A DNA stretch of 64,000 nt from Microbacterium sp. zg-Y818 (GCF_030246905.1 NZ_CP126741.1:2604001-2668000); one strand, 5' to 3'; counted from the stretch's first letter, positions 15,765 through 24,539 are shown. Notes: generated by a model from the letters alone, not told the origin. Numbers and translations are program-made.

Positions 15765-17116
15765 GACCCCGCGACTGGTCGCCCGTAGGCCTCGGTGAGG
15801 ATCCGGTACCGGGCGACCCCGCGTACGTCCGCTACGGGGGCGAGCAGTACCTCGACGTCGCACGCGCGATCGACCGCACCGTGCAGGGCCTTCGCTCCCT
15901 GCAGCTGGACGGCACCGAATCGCAGGCTGTCTCCGCCCTCGCCGACTCGGCCCGCACCGTCTCCGATGACATCGCCAAGGCCGAGGCGCGCTACCGCGCG
16001 ACGGGCAACGCCCTCATCGCCTACGCAGGCGCGCTCGAGCAGGCGCAGTCACAAGCGGACCAAGCGCTCGCGCGCGCTGATGTCGCGCAGTCGGAGGCCG
16101 ACGCCGCGAGGGGCGACCGCAGCCGTTACCTGCGGCTGGCCGACGCGGCGGAGGACCAGCAGGAGGCGCTGCGTTACACGCGGCTCGCGGAGGGTCAAGG
16201 CGCGGAAGGTGAAGGCGCGCGGGCGCGCATCGCCGGCGCCCGCGACGACGTGCTGGACGCGCGACGGTTCCGCGACGCCGCAGCGCAGGAGGCCCGCGAC
16301 CGGATCGAGGACACCACCAGCGGGGATGGTCTCAAAGACTCGTGGTGGGACAACTGGGGAGCCGACATGCTCGCCGTCATCACCGACGTCGCCGGCTGGG
16401 TCTCGGCCGTGGCCGGCATCCTCGCACTGGCCGTGTCGTGGATCCCCGTCGTCGGCCAGGCCCTCGCCGCCGCCCTGCTGCTCGTGGCCGGCATCGCGGC
16501 GGTCGTCAATGCGATCGGCAACATCGTGCTGGCATCCACCGGGGAGCGGGGCTGGGGCGAGGCGGTCGTCAGCATCATCGGCGCGGCCCTGTCTGTGGTG
16601 GGACTGGGGGCTGCGGCGCGGCTGCTGGGCAACCTGGCATCGGCCAACCGCATCAACGCCGCCGCTCGGCTGCAGCCCGGTTTCGCCGGCGCCGACAACC
16701 TGCTCACCGTACGCGACGCCATGCGACTGCGCCCGTCGGCGATGTCGGAGTCGGAGCGGCTGTGGCGCGCGCCCCTGCCCACCCCGTCGGTCGGCGACGA
16801 CGTCTACCGCGTCTATGGACGACCGCCGGGTGTGGCGTTCGACGACGCCGCGCACGCGTGGGGGGCATCGTACTCACCCACGCCCCCCTGGCAGTTCACG
16901 CACGTGCGTGAATCGCTCGGGCTCCCCTCGGTCAACGCCGCCGACAACCTGCTCATCGCCCGCGTCACCGACCCCGACGCCAACCGGCTCGTGCGCCACG
17001 CTCTTCCCCTCGACGGCAACCCCGGCGGCGCAGCCGAGTACATCTTCCCCGGACGCTTCGGCGACCCCGGCAAGGGCGTCGACATCGTCGACAACCTCGT
17101 CTTCACGGTGCGCTGA
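15761..17116 (+). CDS. Putative T7SS-secreted polymorphic toxin (451 aa)
   Basis: Residues 1-190 are helical and coiled-coil-like, beginning with the PGDPAYVRYGG phrase often seen at the N-terminus of actinobacterial T7SS toxins and rich in Ala, Gln and Glu. Residues 203-292 hold two or three hydrophobic helices (AGWVSAVAGILALAVSW, LAAALLLVAGIAAVV, AVVSIIGAALSVV). The last 105 residues look like a separate domain: VYRVYG (Arg350), WGASYSPTPP (Ser370/Ser372), GLPSVNAADN, and ALPLDG...GGAAEYIFPG (Glu426). This order resembles an R-S-E ADP-ribosyltransferase toxin, but that is inference. It overlaps genes on both sides. Confidence 0.6.
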   Translation: MRPRDWSPVGLGEDPVPGDPAYVRYGGEQYLDVARAIDRTVQGLRSLQLDGTESQAVSALADSARTVSDDIAKAEARYRATGNALIAYAGALEQAQSQADQALARADVAQSEADAARGDRSRYLRLADAAEDQQEALRYTRLAEGQGAEGEGARARIAGARDDVLDARRFRDAAAQEARDRIEDTTSGDGLKDSWWDNWGADMLAVITDVAGWVSAVAGILALAVSWIPVVGQALAAALLLVAGIAAVVNAIGNIVLASTGERGWGEAVVSIIGAALSVVGLGAAARLLGNLASANRINAAARLQPGFAGADNLLTVRDAMRLRPSAMSESERLWRAPLPTPSVGDDVYRVYGRPPGVAFDDAAHAWGASYSPTPPWQFTHVRESLGLPSVNAADNLLIARVTDPDANRLVRHALPLDGNPGGAAEYIFPGRFGDPGKGVDIVDNLVFTVR

Positions 17117-17772
17117 TGCGCGTTCGCGATCTGCCGTTCCCGTTCTCGGTGACGACGTTCGACGATCCGCGGCACCCCGGTGGACTCGTCGTGGCCACGA
17201 CCGCTCCCCTCGGGGGCGATCCCGCGTTCCATGCGTTCGCGGCGTTCCCGGACGGACGATTCGCGTGGCTGGCGAGCACGGCGACGTGGGGCAGAGACGA
17301 CCACCCGTGGGCGCTGGTGCGGCGCTTCCACATCGATGGCGATGCCACGGCCGACCTGCCCGACGGCTCGCGCGACCCCCGACTCAGCGGCGGCGGAGAG
17401 CTCACCGTCACGGACGACCTCGAAGCCGGACGGCGCATGCTCACCCCGGGGCGCACGCCGTCGCGGCCTGCCCGCACGCGCGCGACCGCGTGGGCTGGCA
17501 TCACACCGGGCTCCCCCGGCGATGCGATGAGCGTGATGGTTCAGGACGGCGTCGGCCACGGCGACCCGGCGACCGTCACGGTGCTGTCCGGCGGCGGGGT
17601 GCCGTCGGGGCTCGCACTGCAGGTCGATCCGCAGCTGGCGGCGCGGCTGCGCGAAGGGGCCGCTCCCGTGACGACCGCCACCGCCCTGCCCACGGCCGGG
17701 GTGCCGGCTCGGGTGCTGCGCAGCATCCCCGCGCAGCTCACCCTCGTCGCCGAACCGCCCTCGGTAGGCTGA
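17116..17772 (+). CDS. Unknown protein after the toxin-like gene, possible immunity protein
   Basis: A 218-residue protein with no signal peptide or TM helix that I do not recognise. It starts on the last base of the toxin stop (TGATG), the place where polymorphic toxin systems usually put the immunity gene. The middle (DFDDP...GGLVVATTAPL and FAAFPDGRFAWLAS) reads as beta-strand rich; the last 90 residues are Ala/Pro/Val rich. The immunity role rests on position only. Confidence 0.55.
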   Translation: MRVRDLPFPFSVTTFDDPRHPGGLVVATTAPLGGDPAFHAFAAFPDGRFAWLASTATWGRDDHPWALVRRFHIDGDATADLPDGSRDPRLSGGGELTVTDDLEAGRRMLTPGRTPSRPARTRATAWAGITPGSPGDAMSVMVQDGVGHGDPATVTVLSGGGVPSGLALQVDPQLAARLREGAAPVTTATALPTAGVPARVLRSIPAQLTLVAEPPSVG

Positions 17773-17794
17773 GCGCGACCATGAGGAGGATGCC

Positions 17795-18883
17795 GTGAGC
17801 GACGAGCAGCCGGAGACCATGCCGATCGCCGCAGCCGACGACGTCGGATCCGAGCGGCTAGCCCAGGCTCTCGCGGCCGTCGACGTCGCCGGCATCGGCC
17901 GCGCGCTGCGCGCGGACTATGTCGTCGTGCCGCTCACACGCGGACCCGACGGCCAGACGCAGACCCGTGTCATCGCGGCATCCGACCCCGAGGGAGAGCG
18001 CAAGTGGGAACTGCACCTGTTCTCGTCGACGCGGACGTATGCCGCGTTCCTCGGCGACGCCTCCGAGCGGGAGTTCGCCCTGCAGGCCGGCACAGCGCTG
18101 CTTCCGCTGCTCGACGCCTACCTGCCGCTGCTGCGGCGCGTCGTGTTCGATGCCGCAGGACCCCACCCGGTGCAGGCCACACCCGAGGACGTCCGGGCGT
18201 CGCTGGAACCTCGTCCCGACGACGACGAGGTCCAGTGGATAACAGGCGAGGCGACCGAGCATGGCCTGCGCCCCGGTGAGACCGTCACCGGCTTCGACCT
18301 GTTCCTCGGCGAGGACTGGGCGCAGATCGACCTCACCGCCCCGGAGCACATCCAGCGCGACGTCGGCGGACTCGTCACGGCGCAGCTGCAGGGCTTGCCG
18401 TCGGCGCCCGTGCTGCGGGGGCAGATCACCGCCTGGCTCCAGCAGACGGCGAGGACGGCGGCGGCCGGAGGCGGCCGACTGCTCGCCTTCTTGACCCGCC
18501 GCACCCACGACGCGGCGGCGGCGCTGTCTGTCACGCAGTACTGGCAGCCGCTGGGACCTTCGACGGCGCAGGAGCACCTGGATGCCGTGGGCGCGCGTCT
18601 GCAGGCGGGCCTGGGCGAGCACGACCAGCTGCACGCAGCGGAGACGGCCGGCACGCACTTCCTGCGACACACCACACGGCGCATGGGCCCTGCCGAACTC
18701 GCCGGGCGGCCGCTGGGCGTCGTTGACTACTGGCTCGCCTTCCCCGACGGCCGCGGGTTGTGCCTCGTGAGCTTCTCGACCCCGCACATCGAGCAGCTCG
18801 AGCAGGTGCGTCTGCTGGCCGACAACATCATCCTGAACGCCGCCTGGGCGGTGGCGCCGGTGCCGACGGAGTCCACCGCGTAG
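17795..18883 (+). CDS. SseB-like N-terminal domain protein
   Basis: A 362-residue cytosolic protein. Residues 28-140 (YVVVPLTRGPDGQ, then VIAASDPEGERKWELHLFSS, AYAAFLG, ADLLPLLDAYLPLLRRVVFD-like helix) resemble the SseB N-terminal domain, which is common beside actinobacterial secretion and toxin genes. The C-terminal 220 residues are not recognised. GTG start with GAGGAGG six bases upstream; the gene follows the possible immunity gene by 22 bases and probably belongs to the same transcript. Its stop codon forms part of the upp -10 element. Confidence 0.6.
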   Translation: MSDEQPETMPIAAADDVGSERLAQALAAVDVAGIGRALRADYVVVPLTRGPDGQTQTRVIAASDPEGERKWELHLFSSTRTYAAFLGDASEREFALQAGTALLPLLDAYLPLLRRVVFDAAGPHPVQATPEDVRASLEPRPDDDEVQWITGEATEHGLRPGETVTGFDLFLGEDWAQIDLTAPEHIQRDVGGLVTAQLQGLPSAPVLRGQITAWLQQTARTAAAGGGRLLAFLTRRTHDAAAALSVTQYWQPLGPSTAQEHLDAVGARLQAGLGEHDQLHAAETAGTHFLRHTTRRMGPAELAGRPLGVVDYWLAFPDGRGLCLVSFSTPHIEQLEQVRLLADNIILNAAWAVAPVPTESTA

Positions 18884-18886
18884 GCT
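18881..18886 (+). promoter_or_regulatory. Leaderless -10 (TAGGCT) of upp, containing the upstream stop codon
   Basis: TAGGCT is followed by GGTCCC and the upp ATG at 18893. Its first three bases are the TAG stop of the SseB-like gene. Confidence 0.65.
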
Positions 18887-18892
18887 GGTCCC

Positions 18893-19525
18893 ATGCGTGT
18901 CCATGTGGCCAACCACCCCCTCATCACTCACAAGCTCACGGTGTTGCGGGATGAGCGCACACCGTCGCCGATGTTCCGGCAGTTGGTGGAAGAACTCGTC
19001 ACCCTGCTCGCCTACGAGGCGACCCGCAACGTGCACGTCGAGCCCGTCTCCATCCGCACGCCTGTCACCGAGACGACCGGCGTGAAGCTCAGCGAGCCGC
19101 GCCCGCTCGTCGTGCCGATCCTGCGAGCCGGCCTCGGCATGCTCGAGGGCATGGTCAAGCTCATGCCGACGGCCGAGGTTGGCTTTCTCGGCATGCTGCG
19201 CGACGAGGTGACCCTGCAGCCCGCAACCTACGCCGAGCGTCTGCCCGACGACCTCAGCGATCGGCAGTGCTTCGTGCTGGACCCGATGCTCGCCACCGGC
19301 GGCTCGCTGGGCGCAGCGATCGACTTCCTCTTCGCCCGCGGCGCGCAGGACGTGACTGCCATCTGCATTCTCGGCGCCCCCGAGGGTGTCGCCGCCATCG
19401 AGCGGCAGGTCGGCGATCGCGACGTGACGCTGGTGCTGGGTGCCCTCGACGAGCGACTCGACGAGAAGGGGTACATCGTGCCCGGACTCGGCGATGCCGG
19501 CGACCGCCTGTACGGCACCGTCTGA
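18893..19525 (+). CDS. upp: Uracil phosphoribosyltransferase
   Basis: The 210-residue enzyme makes UMP from uracil and PRPP in pyrimidine salvage. It has the type I PRTase PRPP loop [14 protein letters not shown], the N-terminal [13 protein letters not shown] and the C-terminal uracil-binding hood [17 protein letters not shown]. Length and ends match the family. No ribosome site precedes the ATG, in keeping with leaderless translation. Confidence 0.96.
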   Translation: MRVHVANHPLITHKLTVLRDERTPSPMFRQLVEELVTLLAYEATRNVHVEPVSIRTPVTETTGVKLSEPRPLVVPILRAGLGMLEGMVKLMPTAEVGFLGMLRDEVTLQPATYAERLPDDLSDRQCFVLDPMLATGGSLGAAIDFLFARGAQDVTAICILGAPEGVAAIERQVGDRDVTLVLGALDERLDEKGYIVPGLGDAGDRLYGTV

Positions 19526-19607
19526 CCGCTGCGCTTCGGGGCGCTGTTCTTCGCGCGCCCGCGGCGTGCGCCAACTCCCGGTGGGCGGTCGGCGGCGGCG
19601 GGTGCCG

Positions 19608-19682
19608 TAACTCCTCAAACCCGCACCGAATCCGGGCCCTGCTGGCGCGGAACACCGCGGGGACGCGATTCTTGAGGAGTTA
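19608..19682. repeat. 75-bp element with 11-bp perfect inverted ends
   Basis: TAACTCCTCAA (19608-19618) and TTGAGGAGTTA (19672-19682) are perfect inverted repeats 53 bases apart, in the convergent gap between upp and the nuclease-helicase gene. The interior is GC-rich with no open frame. It could be an intergenic palindromic repeat or a terminator with a large loop. Confidence 0.7.
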
Positions 19683-19779
19683 GCGCGACGGCCAGGCCAC
19701 ACAGCGGCGCCGGAGCGGGCGCGGTGGGGTGCGCCCCGCGGGTGCGCGGCAGCGCGACGGCGCGGGCGACGCTGCCGGG

Positions 19780-22700
19780 TCAGGCCCCGACGAGCCGGGC
19801 GAACGCGCTCAGCCGCGCGACGCCCTCGGGCGTGCGGGGCAGGTCGTCGAGCACACCGGGCGCATAGACCACGTACGCGGCGTACTTCGCACGCGAGATC
19901 GCGACGTTCAGCCGGTTCTGCAGCAGCAGGAACTCGAGCCCCCGGGGCGCGTCCCGTCCACTGGATGCCGCCAGCGACACGATCGCGATCGCCGCCTCCT
20001 GCCCCTGGAACCGGTCGACCGTGCCCACCGGCACTTCGGCGAAGCCGGCCGCGGCGAGCGCCTCTTCCACCACCACCTGCTGGGCGTTGTAGGGCGTCAC
20101 GACGATGATGTCGCGCGCGGTGAGGGCACGCGGCGGCGCACCTGCTCCGTCGGTCCACGACCGCCCGACCACATCGCGGACGATCCGCACGACTTCGGCC
20201 GCCTCCTCAGGCGACTGCGTGGCGTTGCCGTGGTGGCGCACGGCCACCGGATGCACGCCCGGCTCGATGCCGGTCACCAGGCGCTGCGCCGCCGACGGGT
20301 GGGAGGCCAGCTCGCCGGCGTACGCCAGCTGCGACACCGGCTCGGCGACGGCAGGGTGCATGCGCCAGGTCTGCGCGAGGAAGTATCCGTGCGTCTCGTC
20401 GATCACCTCGGTACCGTCCATCACCCAGCCGAGCGCGGACGTGTCCACGGGTTCCGGATGGGTCCCCTGACTCACCTGCGGCAGCTGCTGCGGGTCGCCC
20501 AGCAGCAGCAACCGGGTGGCTGCGACCGAGACGGCGATCGTGGATGCCAGCGAGAACTGACCCGCCTCGTCGATGACCAGCAGGTCGAGGCTGTGGCGCG
20601 GGACGCGGGTCGGGTGGCAGAAGTCCCACGCCGTCCCGCCGATGACGTAGCCCGCCGCCTGGTCGCCCGTGAAGGCTGCGACGCCGTTCTTCGCGATGAC
20701 GGTGAAGGATTCCTCGCCGGTGGGCGCGTCCTTCAGCGCCTTGGCGACCTGAGCCTTCGGCACTCCCGCTGCCACCACCTTGTCAAGCATGTTCTCCACG
20801 ACCGCGTGCGACTGGGCGACGACTCCGACCCGGAAGCCGCGCTCCGCAACGAGCCGGGCGATGACGTGGGACCCGACGTAGGTCTTTCCCGTTCCGGGAG
20901 GACCCTGCACGGCCAGGTAGCTGTGGTCGAGGTCCGCAATCGATGCGGTGATGTCCGAGACGCGGTCGCCCGTCCCCCGCGCGAGGGCGCCCGAACGGGT
21001 GCGCGGCGGAACCCTGCGGAGCAGATCGGTGGCAGGGTCCGCCGGCAGCGACGGATGCGCGGCGATGACGGCATCCGCCCACTCGTCGATGGCCCCCTGC
21101 TGACTGCCCGCTGCGGGCGGACCTTCGGGGGTCAGCGCGACGGGCAGCTCGGACCACATGAAGCCGTCGACCGGTGTCTCGCTGACCACGACGCCGTCGT
21201 CGAGCACCTCGACGATCTGGGCCGATCGTGCCGCATGCAGGGCGCGCGGCCCTGCGTCGACTGGGAACGGTGCGGGGCGCTCGTAGATCACGAAGGGACG
21301 GCCGCCCTCCTTGAGGCGGGTGCCGGGGGCGAGTTCTCCGCGCAGCTCGACCAGCCGCCGGTCGACCCTGCCGCCCTCGGGCCGGTGCCAGTCCTGCACG
21401 ACGCGGGAGCGCGCGGCGTCGAACACAACGACGTCGCGGCTGTCGGCCCACGTCGACACCGGCTCGCGCAGCCGCAAAAAGTGCGTGGCCCAGAACGTCT
21501 TGCGCTCACGCGGGTAGTAGTCGATGGCCGCGGCCGCCAGCCGCAGCGCCTGCGCGTCGACCTCGGACTCGCCATCGGCGAGCCGGCCGAGCGCCTCGGC
21601 GCGCGGCGACGGCTCGTAGCCGGCGTCGACAGGATCGGGCTCGACGGATGGGCGCATGCCGGCATCTTTGGCCCGCTCGACGAGCCAGTCACGCAGGCGC
21701 CGCGTCGAGACGCAGTCGTAACGGTTGTAGTCGGCGAGGTCGGCGAAGATGGCTTCGGATGCCGCGGCGTCGCCGTCGGCGGCGTGGGCACGGGCCTGCA
21801 CGTACTTCACGATGGAGTCGTCGCCGCGCTGGACGTCGCTGGTGCGCACCTCGCCGCCCATGTACAGCGGCTCCAGCTTCTTGATGGAGTAGGAACGGGA
21901 TCCGACGCGCAGCGCGCGCCGCACGATCGGGTAGAGGTCGACGAAGACGCCGTCGCGCAGGAGTCGGTCGACATCACCCTCGCGCACGCCGTAGCGCGCT
22001 GCCATCTGCAGCAGATGCGTCGGCTCGTAGGGGGCGTAGTGGTAGATGTGCATGCCGGGGCGCTCCTGGCGGCGCAGCGCGATGAGATCGAGGAACCGCT
22101 CGAACGCCACCCGCTCCTCGGCGAAGCTGTGCGCCCACAGCGCGCTGTACTGCTCGCGCACGTCGACCCAGCCGAACAGGTAGTCGATGCCCCAGGTCGT
22201 CGCGGGGCCTTCGGTGTACAGCGGGTCGCCTTCGAAGTCGAAGAACAGGTCGCCGGCGTCAGGCAGCGGCAGGGCGCCGAGCGCCTGTGGGAACACCACC
22301 TCGTAGGTGGGCACGGGGACGGGCACCTCGCCAACCTGGGCAACCTCCCCCTCGGCGACGGGGGTTTCCGCCGCCGCAGCGACCGCAGCGGACGCCGGAA
22401 CCCCGGCCGGGCTGTCGAGCTGAAGTCGCGCCTGCGTGCGGAGCCCTGCGAAGGTGTCCCACGCCATGCGCGGCGGGGCCTCGTGCGCGGCCGCGAGGTC
22501 GTCGATCGTCAGGATGCCGGCGGCACGCAGCCGGTCCCGCTGCACGGGGCGCATGCCCGCGACGAGCAGCAGGTCACGCTGGGCGATGACCTCGAGGTCG
22601 CACGTCGCGCACCGGCCGCACGCGATGACGCCGAGCTCGCCCCGTGGGTCTCCCCACGCGATCGGGGAGCCGGCTGCCCCGGACGCGACGTCGCGGTCGG

Positions 22701-23319
22701 CGATCAGCGCCAGCAGCCGCGCTCGGCGCAGGCGGAAGGTCGGCAGGAGGTCCCTCACCGCGTGCCGCGAGGTCGTTCCGTCGCCGAGCAGCAGCTCGAC
22801 GTGATCGGCGCGCGCGACGCCGAGTGCGTCGAGCTGCACGACGTACGCGGCCAGCTGCATGAGCGCCGTCACCCGCGCGTGCCGGGCGAGCTTGGTGTCC
22901 TGCACCACCCAGCCGCCGGTTTTTCCGGGGCCCGACGCGTCGCGCACCAGGAAGTCGGCGAAGCCCACGAAGTCGGATGTGGCGAAGGCTGCCTGGTAGA
23001 TGACGGCGGCGTCGGACCGCAGCGCCGCCTGCGTTTGGGCCACCGCCTCCGCGAGCGCGGCGGCATCGGTCGACCGCGCCTCGGGGATCTCCACGACACG
23101 GCCTGGGTGGGCCGCCCGGTACTCGTCGAGGACGCGGTGCTCGTGGGCCATGCCCAGGCGCCCTGCGCGTTCGAGCGTGGGGTCGTCCGGGTCCTCGACC
23201 GCCGGCACGCGGCCGAGCTTGGCGTCGATGGCGCGCAGCCACGCGAACTCGCACTCCGCGGCCGCTTTCAGGTCGCTCGCGCTCCAGACGATTCGGGCTT
23301 CGTCCTCGATGTATCGCAT
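19780..23319 (-). CDS. TM0106-type RecB/Cas4-like nuclease fused to DEDD exonuclease and SF1 helicase
   Basis: This 1179-residue protein carries three enzymatic parts. First, a RecB/Cas4-like nuclease with Asp122, the Asp141-x-Lys143 pair and a likely Fe-S set: Cys23 plus Cys234, Cys237 and Cys240. Second, an RNase H-fold DEDD exonuclease with FDFEGDP (Asp361, Glu363), Asp461 and YDCVST (Asp535). Third, a DNA2/UPF1-like SF1 helicase with GPPGTGKT at 806-813, DEAGQ at 917-921 and GDPQQLPQ at 941-948, ending near a conserved FQGQEA motif. It is presumably a DNA repair or foreign-DNA processing enzyme. GGAAGGG precedes the ATG. Confidence 0.88.
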   Translation of the reverse strand: MRYIEDEARIVWSASDLKAAAECEFAWLRAIDAKLGRVPAVEDPDDPTLERAGRLGMAHEHRVLDEYRAAHPGRVVEIPEARSTDAAALAEAVAQTQAALRSDAAVIYQAAFATSDFVGFADFLVRDASGPGKTGGWVVQDTKLARHARVTALMQLAAYVVQLDALGVARADHVELLLGDGTTSRHAVRDLLPTFRLRRARLLALIADRDVASGAAGSPIAWGDPRGELGVIACGRCATCDLEVIAQRDLLLVAGMRPVQRDRLRAAGILTIDDLAAAHEAPPRMAWDTFAGLRTQARLQLDSPAGVPASAAVAAAAETPVAEGEVAQVGEVPVPVPTYEVVFPQALGALPLPDAGDLFFDFEGDPLYTEGPATTWGIDYLFGWVDVREQYSALWAHSFAEERVAFERFLDLIALRRQERPGMHIYHYAPYEPTHLLQMAARYGVREGDVDRLLRDGVFVDLYPIVRRALRVGSRSYSIKKLEPLYMGGEVRTSDVQRGDDSIVKYVQARAHAADGDAAASEAIFADLADYNRYDCVSTRRLRDWLVERAKDAGMRPSVEPDPVDAGYEPSPRAEALGRLADGESEVDAQALRLAAAAIDYYPRERKTFWATHFLRLREPVSTWADSRDVVVFDAARSRVVQDWHRPEGGRVDRRLVELRGELAPGTRLKEGGRPFVIYERPAPFPVDAGPRALHAARSAQIVEVLDDGVVVSETPVDGFMWSELPVALTPEGPPAAGSQQGAIDEWADAVIAAHPSLPADPATDLLRRVPPRTRSGALARGTGDRVSDITASIADLDHSYLAVQGPPGTGKTYVGSHVIARLVAERGFRVGVVAQSHAVVENMLDKVVAAGVPKAQVAKALKDAPTGEESFTVIAKNGVAAFTGDQAAGYVIGGTAWDFCHPTRVPRHSLDLLVIDEAGQFSLASTIAVSVAATRLLLLGDPQQLPQVSQGTHPEPVDTSALGWVMDGTEVIDETHGYFLAQTWRMHPAVAEPVSQLAYAGELASHPSAAQRLVTGIEPGVHPVAVRHHGNATQSPEEAAEVVRIVRDVVGRSWTDGAGAPPRALTARDIIVVTPYNAQQVVVEEALAAAGFAEVPVGTVDRFQGQEAAIAIVSLAASSGRDAPRGLEFLLLQNRLNVAISRAKYAAYVVYAPGVLDDLPRTPEGVARLSAFARLVGA

Positions 23320-23387
23320 GTTTCCCTTCCGCCTTCGACCCTAGCCGCGGGGTCTGACAGCGGCCGTCGAGGGGTCGGGAACACCCG

Positions 23388-23690
23388 TCAGGAAGCGGAG
23401 TAGCCCCGCCCGATCTCCGCCAGCGCCGCAAGATGCCGCTCGAAAGCGCGACGTCCTCGCAGCGTCGCGGCGACCCAGGTGCGCGGACGGCTGCCCAGGT
23501 GTCCTTTGCGCACGGCGACGTACCCGGCCTGTTCGAGCGCGGCGATCGCCTTGCTCAGCTGCGAGTCCGACGTCTCCAGTGCCTCCCGCAGCGCGCCGAA
23601 GTCCAGCTCCTCACGGCCGAGCGCCGCCATGAGCGACAGTCGGAGCGGTGTCTGGAAGGCGGCATCCAGTCCGTGACGGGGGTGCGGCAT
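23388..23690 (-). CDS. Winged-helix transcriptional regulator (100 aa)
   Basis: A 100-residue protein that is one MarR/PadR-like winged helix: LSLMAALGREELDFGALREAL, recognition helix SDSQLSKAIAALEQAGYV, wing RKGHLGSRPRTWVAAT, then a dimerisation helix. The ATG overlaps the stop of the membrane gene (TGATG), so regulator and membrane protein are made together. Pairing of such a regulator with a multi-TM protein of unknown function is common in actinobacteria, and the regulator usually represses its own operon. Confidence 0.85.
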   Translation of the reverse strand: MPHPRHGLDAAFQTPLRLSLMAALGREELDFGALREALETSDSQLSKAIAALEQAGYVAVRKGHLGSRPRTWVAATLRGRRAFERHLAALAEIGRGYSAS

Positions 23691-24532
23691 CAGCGGGCGG
23701 ACTGTCCGGCGGCGCCGGGCCGCCACACTGCGACGGCCATGACGACCGCCGCCGCGACTCCCATCGGCACAGACGCGGCGACGCCGAACCACACCGTGTG
23801 GGCTATCAGCAGCAACGTCGCCGATTGAAGGGCGGCGACGACGGCGAAGGCCCCCCACTGCCACGGCCCCCACTGCGCGCCGGTGGGCGCAAGGCCCCAG
23901 GGCAGGCTTTCCGCCCACAAGGCGACCAGCAGCAGCAGAAACGCGACCAGCGCCGCAATCCCGGAGACGACGGGCCACGGCGACGCAATGATCGTCGCTG
24001 CCGAGAGCAACGCGATCACCGTGGTCGTCACGCGCGCTCCCGCGGTCAGCGGCGCGCGCGACTCCTCGGCGGTCGCGGACGCGGTGCGCCGCAGCACCGC
24101 GAGTGCGGGCGCCCCCTGCACGACCAGGATCAGCAGCGGAAGGCCGACCCGCGCATACAGCGGAAGATCGATGACCAGACCCATCGTGATCGAGGCGAAG
24201 ACGATCACGACCGCCGCGGTCATGATCAGCCATTCGGTGCGGCCGGGGCGGAACCGGGCTCCCCGCCCCGCGACGGCGCCCTGCGCGAGGGCGGTGAACA
24301 GCAACAGGGGCATGAGGGCGAGCCCTGGAGAGAAGACCCCGTCGGACGGCGGCCATGCCAGAAGGAAGACGAGCAGGTACGCCGCGAAGGCCACGGAGCT
24401 CCAGGCCGCGTACAGCGCCAGTGCACGCCGGCTCGGGTCGGCCTGCATCCGCCGCCGGGTGTCGGCGACGCGCGCAAGCTGGTCCGCCGCCTGGTCAGGA
24501 GTCGGCGGGTGGAGGGCACCTTCGGTTTCCAT
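23690..24532 (-). CDS. Multi-pass membrane protein, unknown function
   Basis: A 280-residue protein with a 50-residue cytosolic N-terminus followed by about seven or eight hydrophobic helices (for example SVAFAAYLLVFLLAW and WLIMTAAVVIVFASITMGLV). No recognised domain. The ATG at 24532 is chosen because upstream codons run into the nadE promoter; the ATG lies inside a TTTCCA-TC-TGGAAA palindrome, a likely operator for the co-transcribed regulator. Confidence 0.75.
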   Translation of the reverse strand: METEGALHPPTPDQAADQLARVADTRRRMQADPSRRALALYAAWSSVAFAAYLLVFLLAWPPSDGVFSPGLALMPLLLFTALAQGAVAGRGARFRPGRTEWLIMTAAVVIVFASITMGLVIDLPLYARVGLPLLILVVQGAPALAVLRRTASATAEESRAPLTAGARVTTTVIALLSAATIIASPWPVVSGIAALVAFLLLLVALWAESLPWGLAPTGAQWGPWQWGAFAVVAALQSATLLLIAHTVWFGVAASVPMGVAAAVVMAVAVWRPGAAGQSAR

Positions 24533-24539
24533 CTGGAAA
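24526..24539. promoter_or_regulatory. Palindromic operator over the membrane-gene start
   Basis: TTTCCA-TC-TGGAAA is a perfect 6-bp inverted repeat with a 2-base spacer that covers the ATG at 24532. A TACTTT -10-like element abuts it. It is a candidate autoregulatory site for the wHTH protein at 23388. Confidence 0.45.

Noticed and set aside
19729..23403. 1224-codon frame antisense to the nuclease-helicase gene
   Set aside because: The sense frame has three complete catalytic domains; the antisense translation is an Arg/Gly/Val-rich shadow.
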